Assembly (NCBI RefSeq): GCF_900116715.1
Contig: NZ_FPBM01000002.1
Span: forward strand, 474,589 to 538,588
Source: Polaromonas sp. YR568
Lineage (GTDB): Bacteria > Pseudomonadota > Gammaproteobacteria > Burkholderiales > Burkholderiaceae_C
Reading direction: 5' to 3'
DNA: 64,000 nt
Position 1 is the first letter of the stretch. Each line of letters opens with the position of its first letter. Shown here piece after piece: positions 56,368 to 64,000 of this stretch. Made by a program: the position numbers and the translations under genes. The notes under the pieces are model-generated. The model did not search any database. It worked only from the letters and a program-made list of their open reading frames with translations, and was not told the origin of the DNA.

Positions 56368-57386
56368 CCCTTGGACGCCAGGGCCAGCAAGCTTCTGGCG
56401 GCTGTCGACGCGGCAACTTCACCGCGCGCCACCTCGGCCAGCAAACCCGGCAGGCGCTCTTGCACCTGCGGATCCTGCCTGAAGGCCTGCTTGAGGCCTG
56501 CATCAATGCGTTCCCACATCCAGGCAAGCGATTGCTGCTGGCGCCGCGCCGCCAGTTGGCCATTGGTGGTCTGCAAAGACTTGAACTGCGTGACCGCTTT
56601 CCAGAACACATCAACGCCCTTGTTATGCAGCGCACTGAGCTGAATCACCTGAGGGTGCCAGTTTTTGTCGAAGTTGGCGGCCTGCGCGCCGTCCATGGCG
56701 TTATTGACCAGGCCAAACAGTCGCATGGCCGAAGTGATCTGCGCCTCGGCCCGCATGGCCGCATCGGCATCGATGTCGGCCTTGTTGATGATGACCAGGT
56801 CGGCCAGCTCCATCACGCCCTTTTTGATGGCCTGCAGGTCGTCCCCAGCATTGGGCAACTGCATCAGCACAAACATGTCGGTCATGTTGGCAACGGCGGT
56901 TTCGCTCTGGCCCACGCCCACGGTTTCGACAATCACCACATCAAAACCAGCGGCTTCGCAGACCAGCATGGCCTCGCGCGTCTTTTCAGCTACGCCGCCC
57001 AGGTTGCCACTGGAAGGGCTGGGCCGGATGTAGGCACGCTCATGCACCGAGAGTTTCTCCATGCGGGTCTTGTCACCCAGGATGGAACCGCCGGAGACGG
57101 AAGAAGAGGGATCGATGGTGAGCACGGCGACGCGATGACCTTGCGCAATCAGATGCAGGCCCAGCACTTCAATAAAGGTGGACTTGCCCACGCCCGGCAC
57201 ACCACTGATGCCCAAACGCATGGCCTTGCCGGTGTGGGGCAACAAGGCTGTCAAAAGTTCGTCGCCTTGCGCCCTGTGGTCAGTGCGGGTGGACTCCAGC
57301 AGCGTGATGGCTTTGGCGATGGCGCGGCGCTGCGCCATCGTGTCCGCGCCCAGGATGGCCTGCAGGAAATCAGGCGCGGCCATCAT
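56355..57386 (-). CDS. meaB: methylmalonyl-CoA mutase-associated GTPase MeaB/ArgK
   Basis: A 343-residue G3E-type GTPase that guards and reloads cobalamin in the mutase. Walker A Gly-Val-Pro-Gly-Val-Gly-Lys-Ser near 62-69, Asp-Pro-Ser-Ser near 92, Glu-Thr-Val-Gly-Val-Gly-Gln-Ser (switch), and Asn-Lys-Ala-Asp specificity motif are all intact. ATG 57386 or the next codon (57383) overlaps the stop of the GNAT gene. Genes order mutase-GNAT-meaB-hydrolase-pccB supports the role. Confidence 0.94.
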   Translation of the reverse strand: MMAAPDFLQAILGADTMAQRRAIAKAITLLESTRTDHRAQGDELLTALLPHTGKAMRLGISGVPGVGKSTFIEVLGLHLIAQGHRVAVLTIDPSSSVSGGSILGDKTRMEKLSVHERAYIRPSPSSGNLGGVAEKTREAMLVCEAAGFDVVIVETVGVGQSETAVANMTDMFVLMQLPNAGDDLQAIKKGVMELADLVIINKADIDADAAMRAEAQITSAMRLFGLVNNAMDGAQAANFDKNWHPQVIQLSALHNKGVDVFWKAVTQFKSLQTTNGQLAARRQQQSLAWMWERIDAGLKQAFRQDPQVQERLPGLLAEVARGEVAASTAARSLLALASKGWNL

Positions 57387-57850
57387 GTTGCTGCCTCCGT
57401 CACGCACCACTCATAGTGCAAGTCAACGCCCTCTTCGCCTTGCAGTACAAAACCATGGCGCAGATAGAAGCGGTTGGCATCGCTTTCTTTCAGTGCGGTC
57501 AGCCTGACGGCCAGGCCGAGTTCGCGTGCCTGGTCAAGCACCTGCCGCAGCACCCACGAGCCAATGCCCTGGCCGCTGGCACTGCTGCGCAGATAGAGAT
57601 GATCAAGCCGCAACGCCCCTTCGCCTTCAGGCTTGAGCGTGAAGAAACCCACGCGCCCGCCGTCAAGCAGGATGTGCTGCATGTATTGAGGAAAAAAACC
57701 TGCCGACAAGCGCTCGCGCGAACGCGCAAGGTCAAACCGGCCGACGCGCTCCAGGCTGGGCCTCATCGCGTCTATGCGCAAGGCCAGCATCTCCTCGAAG
57801 TCGCCGGCAATAACCGGCTGCAAGGACAGGCGGGAACTGATGTCCGTCAC
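57383..57850 (-). CDS. GNAT-family N-acetyltransferase
   Basis: A 155-residue acetyl-CoA-dependent transferase beginning at GTG 57850, 7 bases after the mutase stop. The acetyl-CoA loop is seen as Ser-Gly-Gln-Gly-Ile-Gly near 90-95, and the final strand Phe-Tyr-Leu-Arg-His-Gly-Phe follows. It is placed between mutase and meaB with overlap to meaB, so it is co-expressed. Target unknown; protein lysine acylation control of acyl-CoA enzymes would be a natural guess but has no sequence support here. An earlier ATG 57895 would lie inside the mutase gene. Confidence 0.82.
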   Translation of the reverse strand: MTDISSRLSLQPVIAGDFEEMLALRIDAMRPSLERVGRFDLARSRERLSAGFFPQYMQHILLDGGRVGFFTLKPEGEGALRLDHLYLRSSASGQGIGSWVLRQVLDQARELGLAVRLTALKESDANRFYLRHGFVLQGEEGVDLHYEWCVTEAAT

Positions 57851-57857
57851 CGCACGC

Positions 57858-60023
57858 TCACTTCGCCACAGCAGCGCGAATCTGTTCCAGCACATCCTTG
57901 GCGCTGGCCGGGATAGGCGTGCCCGGACCGTAAATGCCCTTCACGCCGGCTTCGTAGAGCATCTCATAGTCCTGCCGTGGGATGACACCACCGACAAATA
58001 CGATGATGTCGTCGGCGCCCTGCTTTTTGAGCTCGGCGATGATGGCCGGCACCAGCGTCTTGTGGCCGGCGGCCAATGTAGAGACGCCCACCGCATGCAC
58101 ATCGTTTTCAATCGCCTGGCGCGCGCATTCTTCGGGCGTCTGGAACAGCGGGCCCATGTCGACGTCAAAGCCCAGGTCGGCGAAAGCCGTGGCCACCACC
58201 TTGGCGCCGCGGTCGTGCCCGTCCTGGCCGAGCTTGGAGATCATCACGCGCGGGCGGCGGCCCTGCTCTTCAGCAAAGGCGTTGATCTCAGTCTTGAGGG
58301 TTTCCCAGCCTTCGGCCGAGTCATAAGCGGCAGCGTACACACCGGTCACCTTTTGTGTATCGGCGCGGTGGCGCCCGTAAACTTTTTCGAGGGCATCGCT
58401 GACCTCACCCACGGTGGCGCGCAGGCGCACCGCCTTGATGCTGAGGTCCAGCAGATTGCCGTTGTTATTCTCGGCCGCCGCCGTCAAGGCGTCCAGCGCG
58501 GCTTGCACCGCCGCGCTGTCGCGGCTGGCCTTGATGGCCTTGAGCCGGGTGATTTGCCCGTCGCGCACCGCCACGTTGTCGATGTCGCGTGACTCGATGG
58601 CGTCTTCGGTCTTGAGTTTGTATTTGTTGACGCCGACGATGACATCCTTGCCGCTGTCGATGCGCGCCTGCTTTTCGGCCGCGGCCGCTTCAATCTTGAG
58701 CTTGGCCCAGCCGCTATCCACGGCCTTGGTCATTCCGCCCATGGCTTCGACTTCTTCGATGATGGCCCAGGCGGCGTCGGCCATGTCCTGCGTGAGCTTT
58801 TCCATCATGTAGCTGCCGGCCCAGGGGTCGATCACATGGGGAATATGGGTTTCTTCCTGGATGATGAGCTGGGTGTTGCGGGCGATGCGGGCGCTGAACT
58901 CGGTGGGCAGCGCAATCGCTTCGTCAAACGAGTTGGTGTGCAGGCTTTGCGTGCCGCCAAACACGGCAGCCATGGCCTCGATGGTGGTGCGCACCACGTT
59001 GTTGTAAGGGTCCTGCTCGGTCAGGCTCCAGCCTGAAGTCTGGCAGTGCGTGCGCAGCATCAGGCTCTTGGGGCTCTTGGCGTTAAAGCCCTTCATGATG
59101 CGGCACCACAGCAGGCGGGCAGCGCGCATCTTGGCGACTTCGAGGTAGAAGTTCATGCCGATGGCCCAGAAAAAGCTCAGGCGCCCGGCGAACTCATCCA
59201 CGTCCAGGCCTTTGCCCAGCGCGGTTTTCACATACTCTTTGCCGTCTGCCAGAGTGAAGGCCAGCTCCAGCGCCTGATTGGCGCCGGCTTCCTGCATGTG
59301 GTAACCCGAAATCGAGATCGAGTTGAACTTCGGCATGTTCTGCGCCGTGTATTCAATGATGTCGCCGATGATGCGGATACTGGGCTGGGGCGGAAAGATG
59401 TAGGTGTTGCGGACCATGAACTCCTTGAGGATGTCGTTCTGGATGGTTCCGCTCAATTTGTCCTGGCTCACGCCCTGCTCTTCGGCCGCGACCACATAGC
59501 CCGCCAGCACCGGCAACACCGCGCCGTTCATGGTCATGGAGACGCTGACCTTGTCCAGCGGGATCTGGTCGAACAGGATCTTCATGTCCTCAACCGAGTC
59601 AATCGCCACGCCGGCTTTGCCCACGTCGCCGGTCACACGCGGATGGTCACTGTCGTAGCCGCGGTGTGTGGCAAGGTCAAACGCGACCGACACACCCTGC
59701 CCGCCGGCGGCCAGCGCCTTGCGGTAGAAGGCGTTTGATTCCTCCGCTGTAGAGAAACCTGCGTACTGACGAATCGTCCAAGGACGCACCGCATACATGG
59801 TGGCCTGCGGGCCGCGGATGAAAGGCTCAAACCCCGGCAGCGTGTTGGTATGGGGAAGGTCTTTGGTGTCTTCGGCCGTATAGAGCGGTTTGACGCTGAT
59901 GCCGTCCGGCGTCTGCCAGTTCAGTGCGCCCACATCGCCGCCGGGCGCCGATTTGGCTGCGGCTTTAGCCCAGGCTTCGAGGCTGGCTGCGGGAAATTCG
60001 GGTGCTTGGCTGGGCTTGAGCAT
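57858..60023 (-). CDS. scpA: methylmalonyl-CoA mutase, single-chain
   Basis: A 721-residue B12 enzyme turning (R)-methylmalonyl-CoA into succinyl-CoA. The N-terminal barrel shows [11 protein letters not shown], and His/Tyr substrate residues; the C-terminal cobalamin domain has Asp-Gly-His-Asp-Arg-Gly (base-off His) near 610. It is like the homodimeric E. coli Sbm/human type and not the two-subunit form. Start is uncertain: ATG 60023 is used, but GTG 60062 would add 13 residues; neither has a strong ribosome site. It heads the minus-strand propionate cluster, divergent from the GntR regulator. Confidence 0.94.
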   Translation of the reverse strand: MLKPSQAPEFPAASLEAWAKAAAKSAPGGDVGALNWQTPDGISVKPLYTAEDTKDLPHTNTLPGFEPFIRGPQATMYAVRPWTIRQYAGFSTAEESNAFYRKALAAGGQGVSVAFDLATHRGYDSDHPRVTGDVGKAGVAIDSVEDMKILFDQIPLDKVSVSMTMNGAVLPVLAGYVVAAEEQGVSQDKLSGTIQNDILKEFMVRNTYIFPPQPSIRIIGDIIEYTAQNMPKFNSISISGYHMQEAGANQALELAFTLADGKEYVKTALGKGLDVDEFAGRLSFFWAIGMNFYLEVAKMRAARLLWCRIMKGFNAKSPKSLMLRTHCQTSGWSLTEQDPYNNVVRTTIEAMAAVFGGTQSLHTNSFDEAIALPTEFSARIARNTQLIIQEETHIPHVIDPWAGSYMMEKLTQDMADAAWAIIEEVEAMGGMTKAVDSGWAKLKIEAAAAEKQARIDSGKDVIVGVNKYKLKTEDAIESRDIDNVAVRDGQITRLKAIKASRDSAAVQAALDALTAAAENNNGNLLDLSIKAVRLRATVGEVSDALEKVYGRHRADTQKVTGVYAAAYDSAEGWETLKTEINAFAEEQGRRPRVMISKLGQDGHDRGAKVVATAFADLGFDVDMGPLFQTPEECARQAIENDVHAVGVSTLAAGHKTLVPAIIAELKKQGADDIIVFVGGVIPRQDYEMLYEAGVKGIYGPGTPIPASAKDVLEQIRAAVAK

Positions 60024-60129
60024 GGGATGGATGGGATGGGTTTTACCGTAACGGGTCTTCACACCGGGTACCGCGATGGGAACAGCATAGGCCCGGCATG
60101 AGAGGAAGTCATGAATTTGGCCAAGTTTA

Positions 60130-60150
60130 CATCATTTATAATTATTGATG
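60130..60150. promoter_or_regulatory. candidate GntR operator between mutase and regulator genes
   Basis: CATCA-N11-TGATG forms an AT-rich interrupted palindrome, with near-symmetric centre TTATAATTA, in the 180-base gap between the two divergent genes. A TTATAAT here may serve as -10. FadR/VanR-type GntR regulators bind such AT-rich dyads, so it is a likely control point for both directions. Confidence 0.45.
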
Positions 60151-60246
60151 CAAAATTCAGTTTGCGGTAAGATGCCACTTAATTAGCCTTGAGCGCTGAC
60201 GGGAAGCAGCGCATCCCGAGCTTTCGCACACCCAAAAAACACCCTT

Positions 60247-60888
60247 ATGCCCATGGCCGCCGTGTCCCTGACCCCCCGAGCACTTTACGAAGAAGTGGCG
60301 GAGCTTTTGCGCCAGCGCATCTTCAACCGCGAGCTGGTGCCGGGCAGCTGGATTGACGAGCTCAAACTGGCCGAGGAATACGGCATCAGCCGCACCCCGC
60401 TGCGCGAGGCCCTGAAAGTGCTGGCCACCGAGGGCCTGGTCACCATGAAGGTGCGGCGCGGCGCTTATGTGACCGAGGTCTCTGAGCGCGACCTGGCCGA
60501 TGTGTACCACCTGCTCGCGCTGTTGGAGAGTGACGCTGCCGGCGTGGTGGCCACCCAGGCCACCGCCTCACAGTTAAAAGAACTGCAAGGCCTGCACAAC
60601 GAGCTGGAAAAAGCCGCCGGCAATCGCGAACGTTTCTTCGAGATCAATGAAACCTTTCACATGCGCCTGCTGGAGATCGCCAACAACCGCTGGCGTGACC
60701 AGATGGTGGCCGATTTGCGCAAGGTAATGAAACTCAACCGCCACAACTCGCTGCTCAAAAGCGGCCGTATCGAAGAGTCATTGGCCGAACACCGCGCCAT
60801 CATGCAGGCGCTGGCCGCACGCGACGCAGACGCCACCGCGCAGCGCATGCGCGAGCATTTCAGGAACGGGCTGGAAGCGGCGGCCTGA
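60247..60888 (+). CDS. GntR-family regulator with FCD effector domain
   Basis: A 213-residue regulator with N-terminal winged helix (Leu-Tyr-Glu-Glu-Val-Ala-Glu-Leu-Leu-Arg-Gln-Arg-Ile, then Gly-Ile-Ser-Arg-Thr-Pro-Leu-Arg-Glu-Ala-Leu at about 47-57) and a helical FCD domain with metal-binding residues (Asp, His in Thr-Phe-His-Met-Arg-Leu, His in Glu-His-Arg-Ala-Ile). Being divergent from the mutase gene, it probably represses the propionate cluster until an acid or CoA-linked signal appears; this is inferred. Its 3' end overlaps the EamA gene by 29 bases. Confidence 0.9.
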   Translation: MPMAAVSLTPRALYEEVAELLRQRIFNRELVPGSWIDELKLAEEYGISRTPLREALKVLATEGLVTMKVRRGAYVTEVSERDLADVYHLLALLESDAAGVVATQATASQLKELQGLHNELEKAAGNRERFFEINETFHMRLLEIANNRWRDQMVADLRKVMKLNRHNSLLKSGRIEESLAEHRAIMQALAARDADATAQRMREHFRNGLEAAA

Positions 60889-61795
60889 CCGGCGCCGGCG
60901 GCTTGGCCGTCACCAGAAAGACGCCGGGCAGAATCAGCAAGGCGCCTATCGCGTGATGCCAGCCCAAGGGCTCACCCAGCACGCCCCAGGCCACCAGCCC
61001 CGCATACAGCGGCCCCAGGTAAAGCGACACAGCCACACGGCTGGCGCCCAGGATTTTTTGCGCCCAGCCGTAAATCCAGTAGGCGCCCAGCCCCGGCACA
61101 ATCGCGGCCACCACGATCAGCCAGAGGCCATAGCCCGTGAGCGGCAAGGCATCGGGCTGCGACATTTCCCAGGCGGTCAGCGGAATCAACACCAGCGTGC
61201 CGCCTATGCAGATGGCGGCAAGGCGGGCCGTCGCGCCCAGCGGGCTGGGCCATTGTTTTTGCAGCAGCGCGTAAGCCGCCCACGACACCGTCGCAGCCAC
61301 GATCCACAAATCCCCGGCGGCGAATTGCACATCGGCCAGCGCCGTCCACTGCCCTTTCACCACCACATGCACCACACCCGCGATCGCCAGCGCCACGCCC
61401 AGCCCCTGACGCACACCAAAGCGCTCACCCAGCCACAGCACGGCGCCCAGACCGATCAGCACCGGCGACGCGGAATAAATCAGTGCAATGTTCATCGCCC
61501 CGGTGGAGCGAGCGCCCTGGTACACCCAGGCGCCGCAAATCATCATGCCCAAGGTGCCCAGAATCAGGTACTGCCACCACACTTTGGCAATGTCGGCGCG
61601 CTGCCGCCAGAGTTCTGAACGGGTCAGTACCAGCAGGAAGGCCGCCACCAGGCCCCATCGCCCGAAGGCCAGCAGATAAGGGCCTATCACCCCAGGCGCC
61701 TTGCGCGCCACGATGTAGTTCACCGTCCACAGCGCCGGCACCAGCCATAGCAGGGCTAGCGCCTGCCGCGCCTGTTTCTGCGCGGTATCAGGCAT
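60860..61795 (-). CDS. EamA/DMT-family transporter
   Basis: A 311-residue protein with about ten membrane helices in two similar halves, each beginning near a Trp-Thr-Val-Asn-Tyr or Ser-Trp-Ala-Ala-Tyr segment typical of EamA domains. Members export metabolites or amino acids; substrate unknown. ATG 61795 overlaps the dusA stop by 8 bases, so the two are translated together. The 3' end runs 29 bases into gntR on the other strand. Confidence 0.88.
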   Translation of the reverse strand: MPDTAQKQARQALALLWLVPALWTVNYIVARKAPGVIGPYLLAFGRWGLVAAFLLVLTRSELWRQRADIAKVWWQYLILGTLGMMICGAWVYQGARSTGAMNIALIYSASPVLIGLGAVLWLGERFGVRQGLGVALAIAGVVHVVVKGQWTALADVQFAAGDLWIVAATVSWAAYALLQKQWPSPLGATARLAAICIGGTLVLIPLTAWEMSQPDALPLTGYGLWLIVVAAIVPGLGAYWIYGWAQKILGASRVAVSLYLGPLYAGLVAWGVLGEPLGWHHAIGALLILPGVFLVTAKPPAPVRPPLPARS

Positions 61796-62909
61796 CGGCC
61801 ATGGCCGTAGCGTCTGCAGGCTCGTGTGGCTGCGAGGCGGGCATTTCATGCGCCATCGCCATCACGGCATGCGGCGGCACATCGCGCAGGCGGTGGTCGC
61901 TCCAGACCTGGCGCCAGCGCCGCGCACCGGGCAGGCCGTTGCGCAGGCCCAGCATGTGGCGCGCGATGGCGCTTTTGGGCGTGCCGTGCTCGGCGGCTTC
62001 GCGGACCATGTAGTCGCACATCAGCGACTCTATGTGTTCGCGCGTCAGGCTCTCCTCGGGGGCGGCGTCGCCGAAGAACTCGGTGTCCCACGACGCCAGC
62101 CACCAGGGGTTGTGATAGGCCTCGCGGCCAACCATCACGCCATCGAGCCCAGCAAGCTGCTCGGCCACCTGCGCGCTGGTGTTGATGCCGCCGTTGATAC
62201 CGATGACCAGATGCGGGAATTCCTTTTTCAGCCGGTGCACCAGCTCATAGCGCAGCGGCGGCACTTCACGGTTTTCTTTGGGCGACAAACCCTTGAGCCA
62301 GGCATTGCGGGCATGCACCATAAACACCTTGCAACCAGCCTCACTGACCGTGCCCACAAAGTCGCGCACAAAGTCATAACTTTCAGCCTTGTCGATGCCG
62401 ATACGGTGCTTCACAGTGACGGGCACATCCACCACATCGACCATGGCCTTGACGCAATCGGCCACTAGTTGCGGTTCGGCCATCAGGCAGGCGCCGAAGG
62501 CCCCGCGCTGCACACGCTCGCTGGGACAGCCGCAGTTGAGGTTGATCTCGTCGTAGCCCCACTGCTCACCCAGCTGGGCGCAGCGGGCCAGATCGGCGGG
62601 CTCGCTGCCGCCAAGTTGCAGTGCCACCGGATGCTCTTCCGCGTTAAAGCGCAGGTGGCGTTCCACATCGCCATGAATCAGCGCGCCGGTAGTCACCATT
62701 TCGGTATAGAGCAGGGCATTGCGCGACAGCAAGCGATGGAAGTGCCGGCAATGCCTGTCGGTCCAGTCCATCATCGGCGCCACACTCAGGCGCCAGAAAT
62801 CGCCGGAGAAATCACCGGATGCAGGCGTGCCGGCGCCTGTCGGGCGCAGAAGCGAAATCGGGGGGGCGGACTGGGCAGGCATGAGGCATTTTCCCAGAAA
62901 GAGCGCCAT
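61788..62909 (-). CDS. dusA: tRNA-dihydrouridine(20/20a) synthase DusA
   Basis: A 373-residue flavin enzyme that reduces U20/U20a in tRNA D loops. The start of the barrel reads Val-Ala-Pro-Met-Met-Asp-Trp-Thr-Asp, the catalytic Cys is in Asn-Cys-Gly-Cys-Pro-Ser near 125, Lys-His-Arg-Ile-Gly-Ile marks the A type, and Asn-Gly-Gly-Ile and Gly-Arg-Glu-Ala-Tyr bind FMN phosphate. ATG 62882 gives a form nine residues shorter and is equally likely. Confidence 0.95.
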   Translation of the reverse strand: MALFLGKCLMPAQSAPPISLLRPTGAGTPASGDFSGDFWRLSVAPMMDWTDRHCRHFHRLLSRNALLYTEMVTTGALIHGDVERHLRFNAEEHPVALQLGGSEPADLARCAQLGEQWGYDEINLNCGCPSERVQRGAFGACLMAEPQLVADCVKAMVDVVDVPVTVKHRIGIDKAESYDFVRDFVGTVSEAGCKVFMVHARNAWLKGLSPKENREVPPLRYELVHRLKKEFPHLVIGINGGINTSAQVAEQLAGLDGVMVGREAYHNPWWLASWDTEFFGDAAPEESLTREHIESLMCDYMVREAAEHGTPKSAIARHMLGLRNGLPGARRWRQVWSDHRLRDVPPHAVMAMAHEMPASQPHEPADATAMADA

Positions 62910-63072
62910 CCGGCCCGGGTGGGGTTTTGCACCGTAACAGGCTGCTTACGAACTCTGCCGAAATAGCCCCGCTTGTCACGCCGCCGCACCACCGTGCAGG
63001 TAACATGAGCAGTCACGCCACGAGATCAAACCGTGCCCCCGATACAGGAATGAGGAACAGGACTTCAAAAGG

Positions 63073-64000
63073 ATGAAAAGGACGATGACAATGACGCGCC
63101 CCCTCCCGATAGCCTCTCACGCGTTGCTTATTCCCCGCCCCATCATTCGTGTGCGCCCTCTTGCCGTGATGGCGCCCCTGGTTTTGCTGGCCGCTTGCGC
63201 ATCGACGCCCCTGCCGCCCTGGACACCAGCCGCTCTGCCCGGCCCCGCCGCGAGCGCGCCAGCCCCCGCTCCTGCGGCGCCCGCTGCACAGCGCCCGGCG
63301 CCGGCAGTGGTCCAGGTGACGCCGGTTGCCCCCGTGGCGCCGGCCGCCCTGCCCTCATCACCTGTCTCGCCTGCATCCCCTGTATCACCTGCCGCCGACC
63401 AGGCCGCTCCCTACAGCGCCGCGGTGGCCGCCCGTTTCCCCGCGCCTTCCGTGACCTACAACACACCGGGGCTGCAACCCGGACGCACCACGTTCACCAG
63501 CCAGGCCGAGATTCAGGGCTGGCTGCGCGAGCAGGCGGCGGCCGCATCGCGTTCACCCGGCGTGCGGGCGAGCGTATTGCCGATCGGCCGCTCGCAGCGC
63601 GGTGAGGCTCTGGAGGCGCTGGTGCTGACCCGCGCAGGCGGCACAGACCCCGCCGTACTGCAGGCCGCGGGCAAACCCACGGTGTTGCTGGTCGGCCAGC
63701 AGCATGGCGATGAGCCCGCCGGCAGCGAGGCGCTGCTGGTCATTGCGCGTGAGCTCGCGCAGGGCCTGCTGTCACCCGTGCTGGAACGCATCAACGTCGT
63801 GATCGTTCCACGCGCCAACCCGGACGGCGCGGCCAGCGACCAGCGCGCCACCACCGGCGGGCTGGACATGAACCGCGACCACCTGCTGCTCAACACGCCC
63901 GAAGCCCAGGCGCTGGCCCGGCTGGCGCGCGACTACAGCCCGACCGTGGTGGTGGATGCCCATGAATACACCGTGGTGGGCCGCTACCTGCAAAAGTTCG
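63073..64000 (+). CDS. lipoprotein-type M14 zinc carboxypeptidase, cut by the window end
   Basis: The frame is open from ATG 63073 to the last base (309 codons seen, no stop), so the 3' part is missing. It starts with a signal and lipobox Leu-Ala-Ala-Cys at about 39-42, then a Pro/Ala-rich linker to about 120. The peptidase domain shows the M14 zinc motif His-Gly-Asp-Glu (HxxE), Asn-Pro-Asp-Gly, Asp-Met-Asn-Arg-Asp (the substrate-binding Asn-Arg) and the third ligand His in Val-Asp-Ala-His-Glu. It would trim C-terminal residues of peptides or peptidoglycan stems outside the cytoplasm. Starts at 63085 and 63091 are alternatives. Confidence 0.83.
   Translation, partial: MKRTMTMTRPLPIASHALLIPRPIIRVRPLAVMAPLVLLAACASTPLPPWTPAALPGPAASAPAPAPAAPAAQRPAPAVVQVTPVAPVAPAALPSSPVSPASPVSPAADQAAPYSAAVAARFPAPSVTYNTPGLQPGRTTFTSQAEIQGWLREQAAAASRSPGVRASVLPIGRSQRGEALEALVLTRAGGTDPAVLQAAGKPTVLLVGQQHGDEPAGSEALLVIARELAQGLLSPVLERINVVIVPRANPDGAASDQRATTGGLDMNRDHLLLNTPEAQALARLARDYSPTVVVDAHEYTVVGRYLQKF

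Overview
The window is a high-GC stretch of about 64 kb from a betaproteobacterial chromosome, most likely Burkholderiales, family Comamonadaceae (Polaromonas/Rhodoferax/Acidovorax-like). This placement is inferred from gene content and order: alaA-hom-thrC next to moeA/moaD/moaE/clpB, a full iscRSUA-hscBA-fdx operon, an intracellular PHA depolymerase of the Ralstonia type, a propionyl-CoA carboxylase/methylmalonyl-CoA mutase cluster, and short interspersed repeats whose core resembles ATAGCTGCTTGCGC. No 16S sequence is present to confirm it. I see no phage, insertion sequence, CRISPR array or plasmid function.

Layout. 1-7.9 kb (+): the end of a TetR-type regulator, then a tightly spaced catabolic operon: an NMT1-type ABC importer (permease, binding protein, ATPase), an enolase-superfamily enzyme, a Gfo/Idh/MocA oxidoreductase, a DUF993 protein and a xylose-isomerase-like TIM barrel. 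Its substrate is unknown, and this is the best candidate for an undescribed pathway. 7.9-16.1 kb: a mix of single genes (MipA-like porin, MFS exporter with divergent AraC regulator, CAP-domain protein, membrane metallopeptidase-like protein, aldehyde dehydrogenase, AlkD-like repair protein, CreA lipoprotein). 16.2-19.0 kb: an orphan double-PAS hybrid histidine kinase and a YebC-family protein, ending in a strong terminator shared with clpB.

19.1-30.0 kb (mostly -): alaA, hom, thrC, mobB, moeA, moaD, moaE and clpB, with a dapA-like gene inserted on the opposite strand between moaD and moaE. clpB has a sequence match to a sigma-32 promoter. 30.1-33.1 kb: Mth938-like protein, Bcp peroxiredoxin, PIN-PhoH ATPase and tRNA-Val(CAC). 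33.2-39.6 kb (-): iscR-iscS-iscU-iscA-hscB-hscA-fdx followed by dnaQ, with a good IscR-type operator upstream of iscR. 39.8-43.9 kb: uvrB, divergent aromatic/aspartate aminotransferase, and a nucleotidyltransferase gene broken by one in-frame TAG.

44.0-49.4 kb: an autotransporter-like protein preceded by three 10-bp-phased repeats and closed by a very strong terminator, a DODA-type dioxygenase, PHA depolymerase and an RnfB-type ferredoxin. 49.4-60.9 kb: a propionate-disposal cluster controlled by a divergent GntR regulator: methylmalonyl-CoA mutase, GNAT acetyltransferase, MeaB, alpha/beta hydrolase, PccB, a YdcF-type membrane protein, PccA, an epimerase-like VOC protein and a D-cysteine desulfhydrase-like PLP enzyme. 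Mobilisation of PHA containing odd-chain units by the neighbouring depolymerase could feed this route (inference). 60.9-64 kb: EamA exporter, DusA and the start of a lipoprotein-type M14 carboxypeptidase cut by the window edge.

A family of short interspersed repeats is scattered through the window; two copies lie inside essential-type genes (pccA, hscB) without breaking the reading frame.
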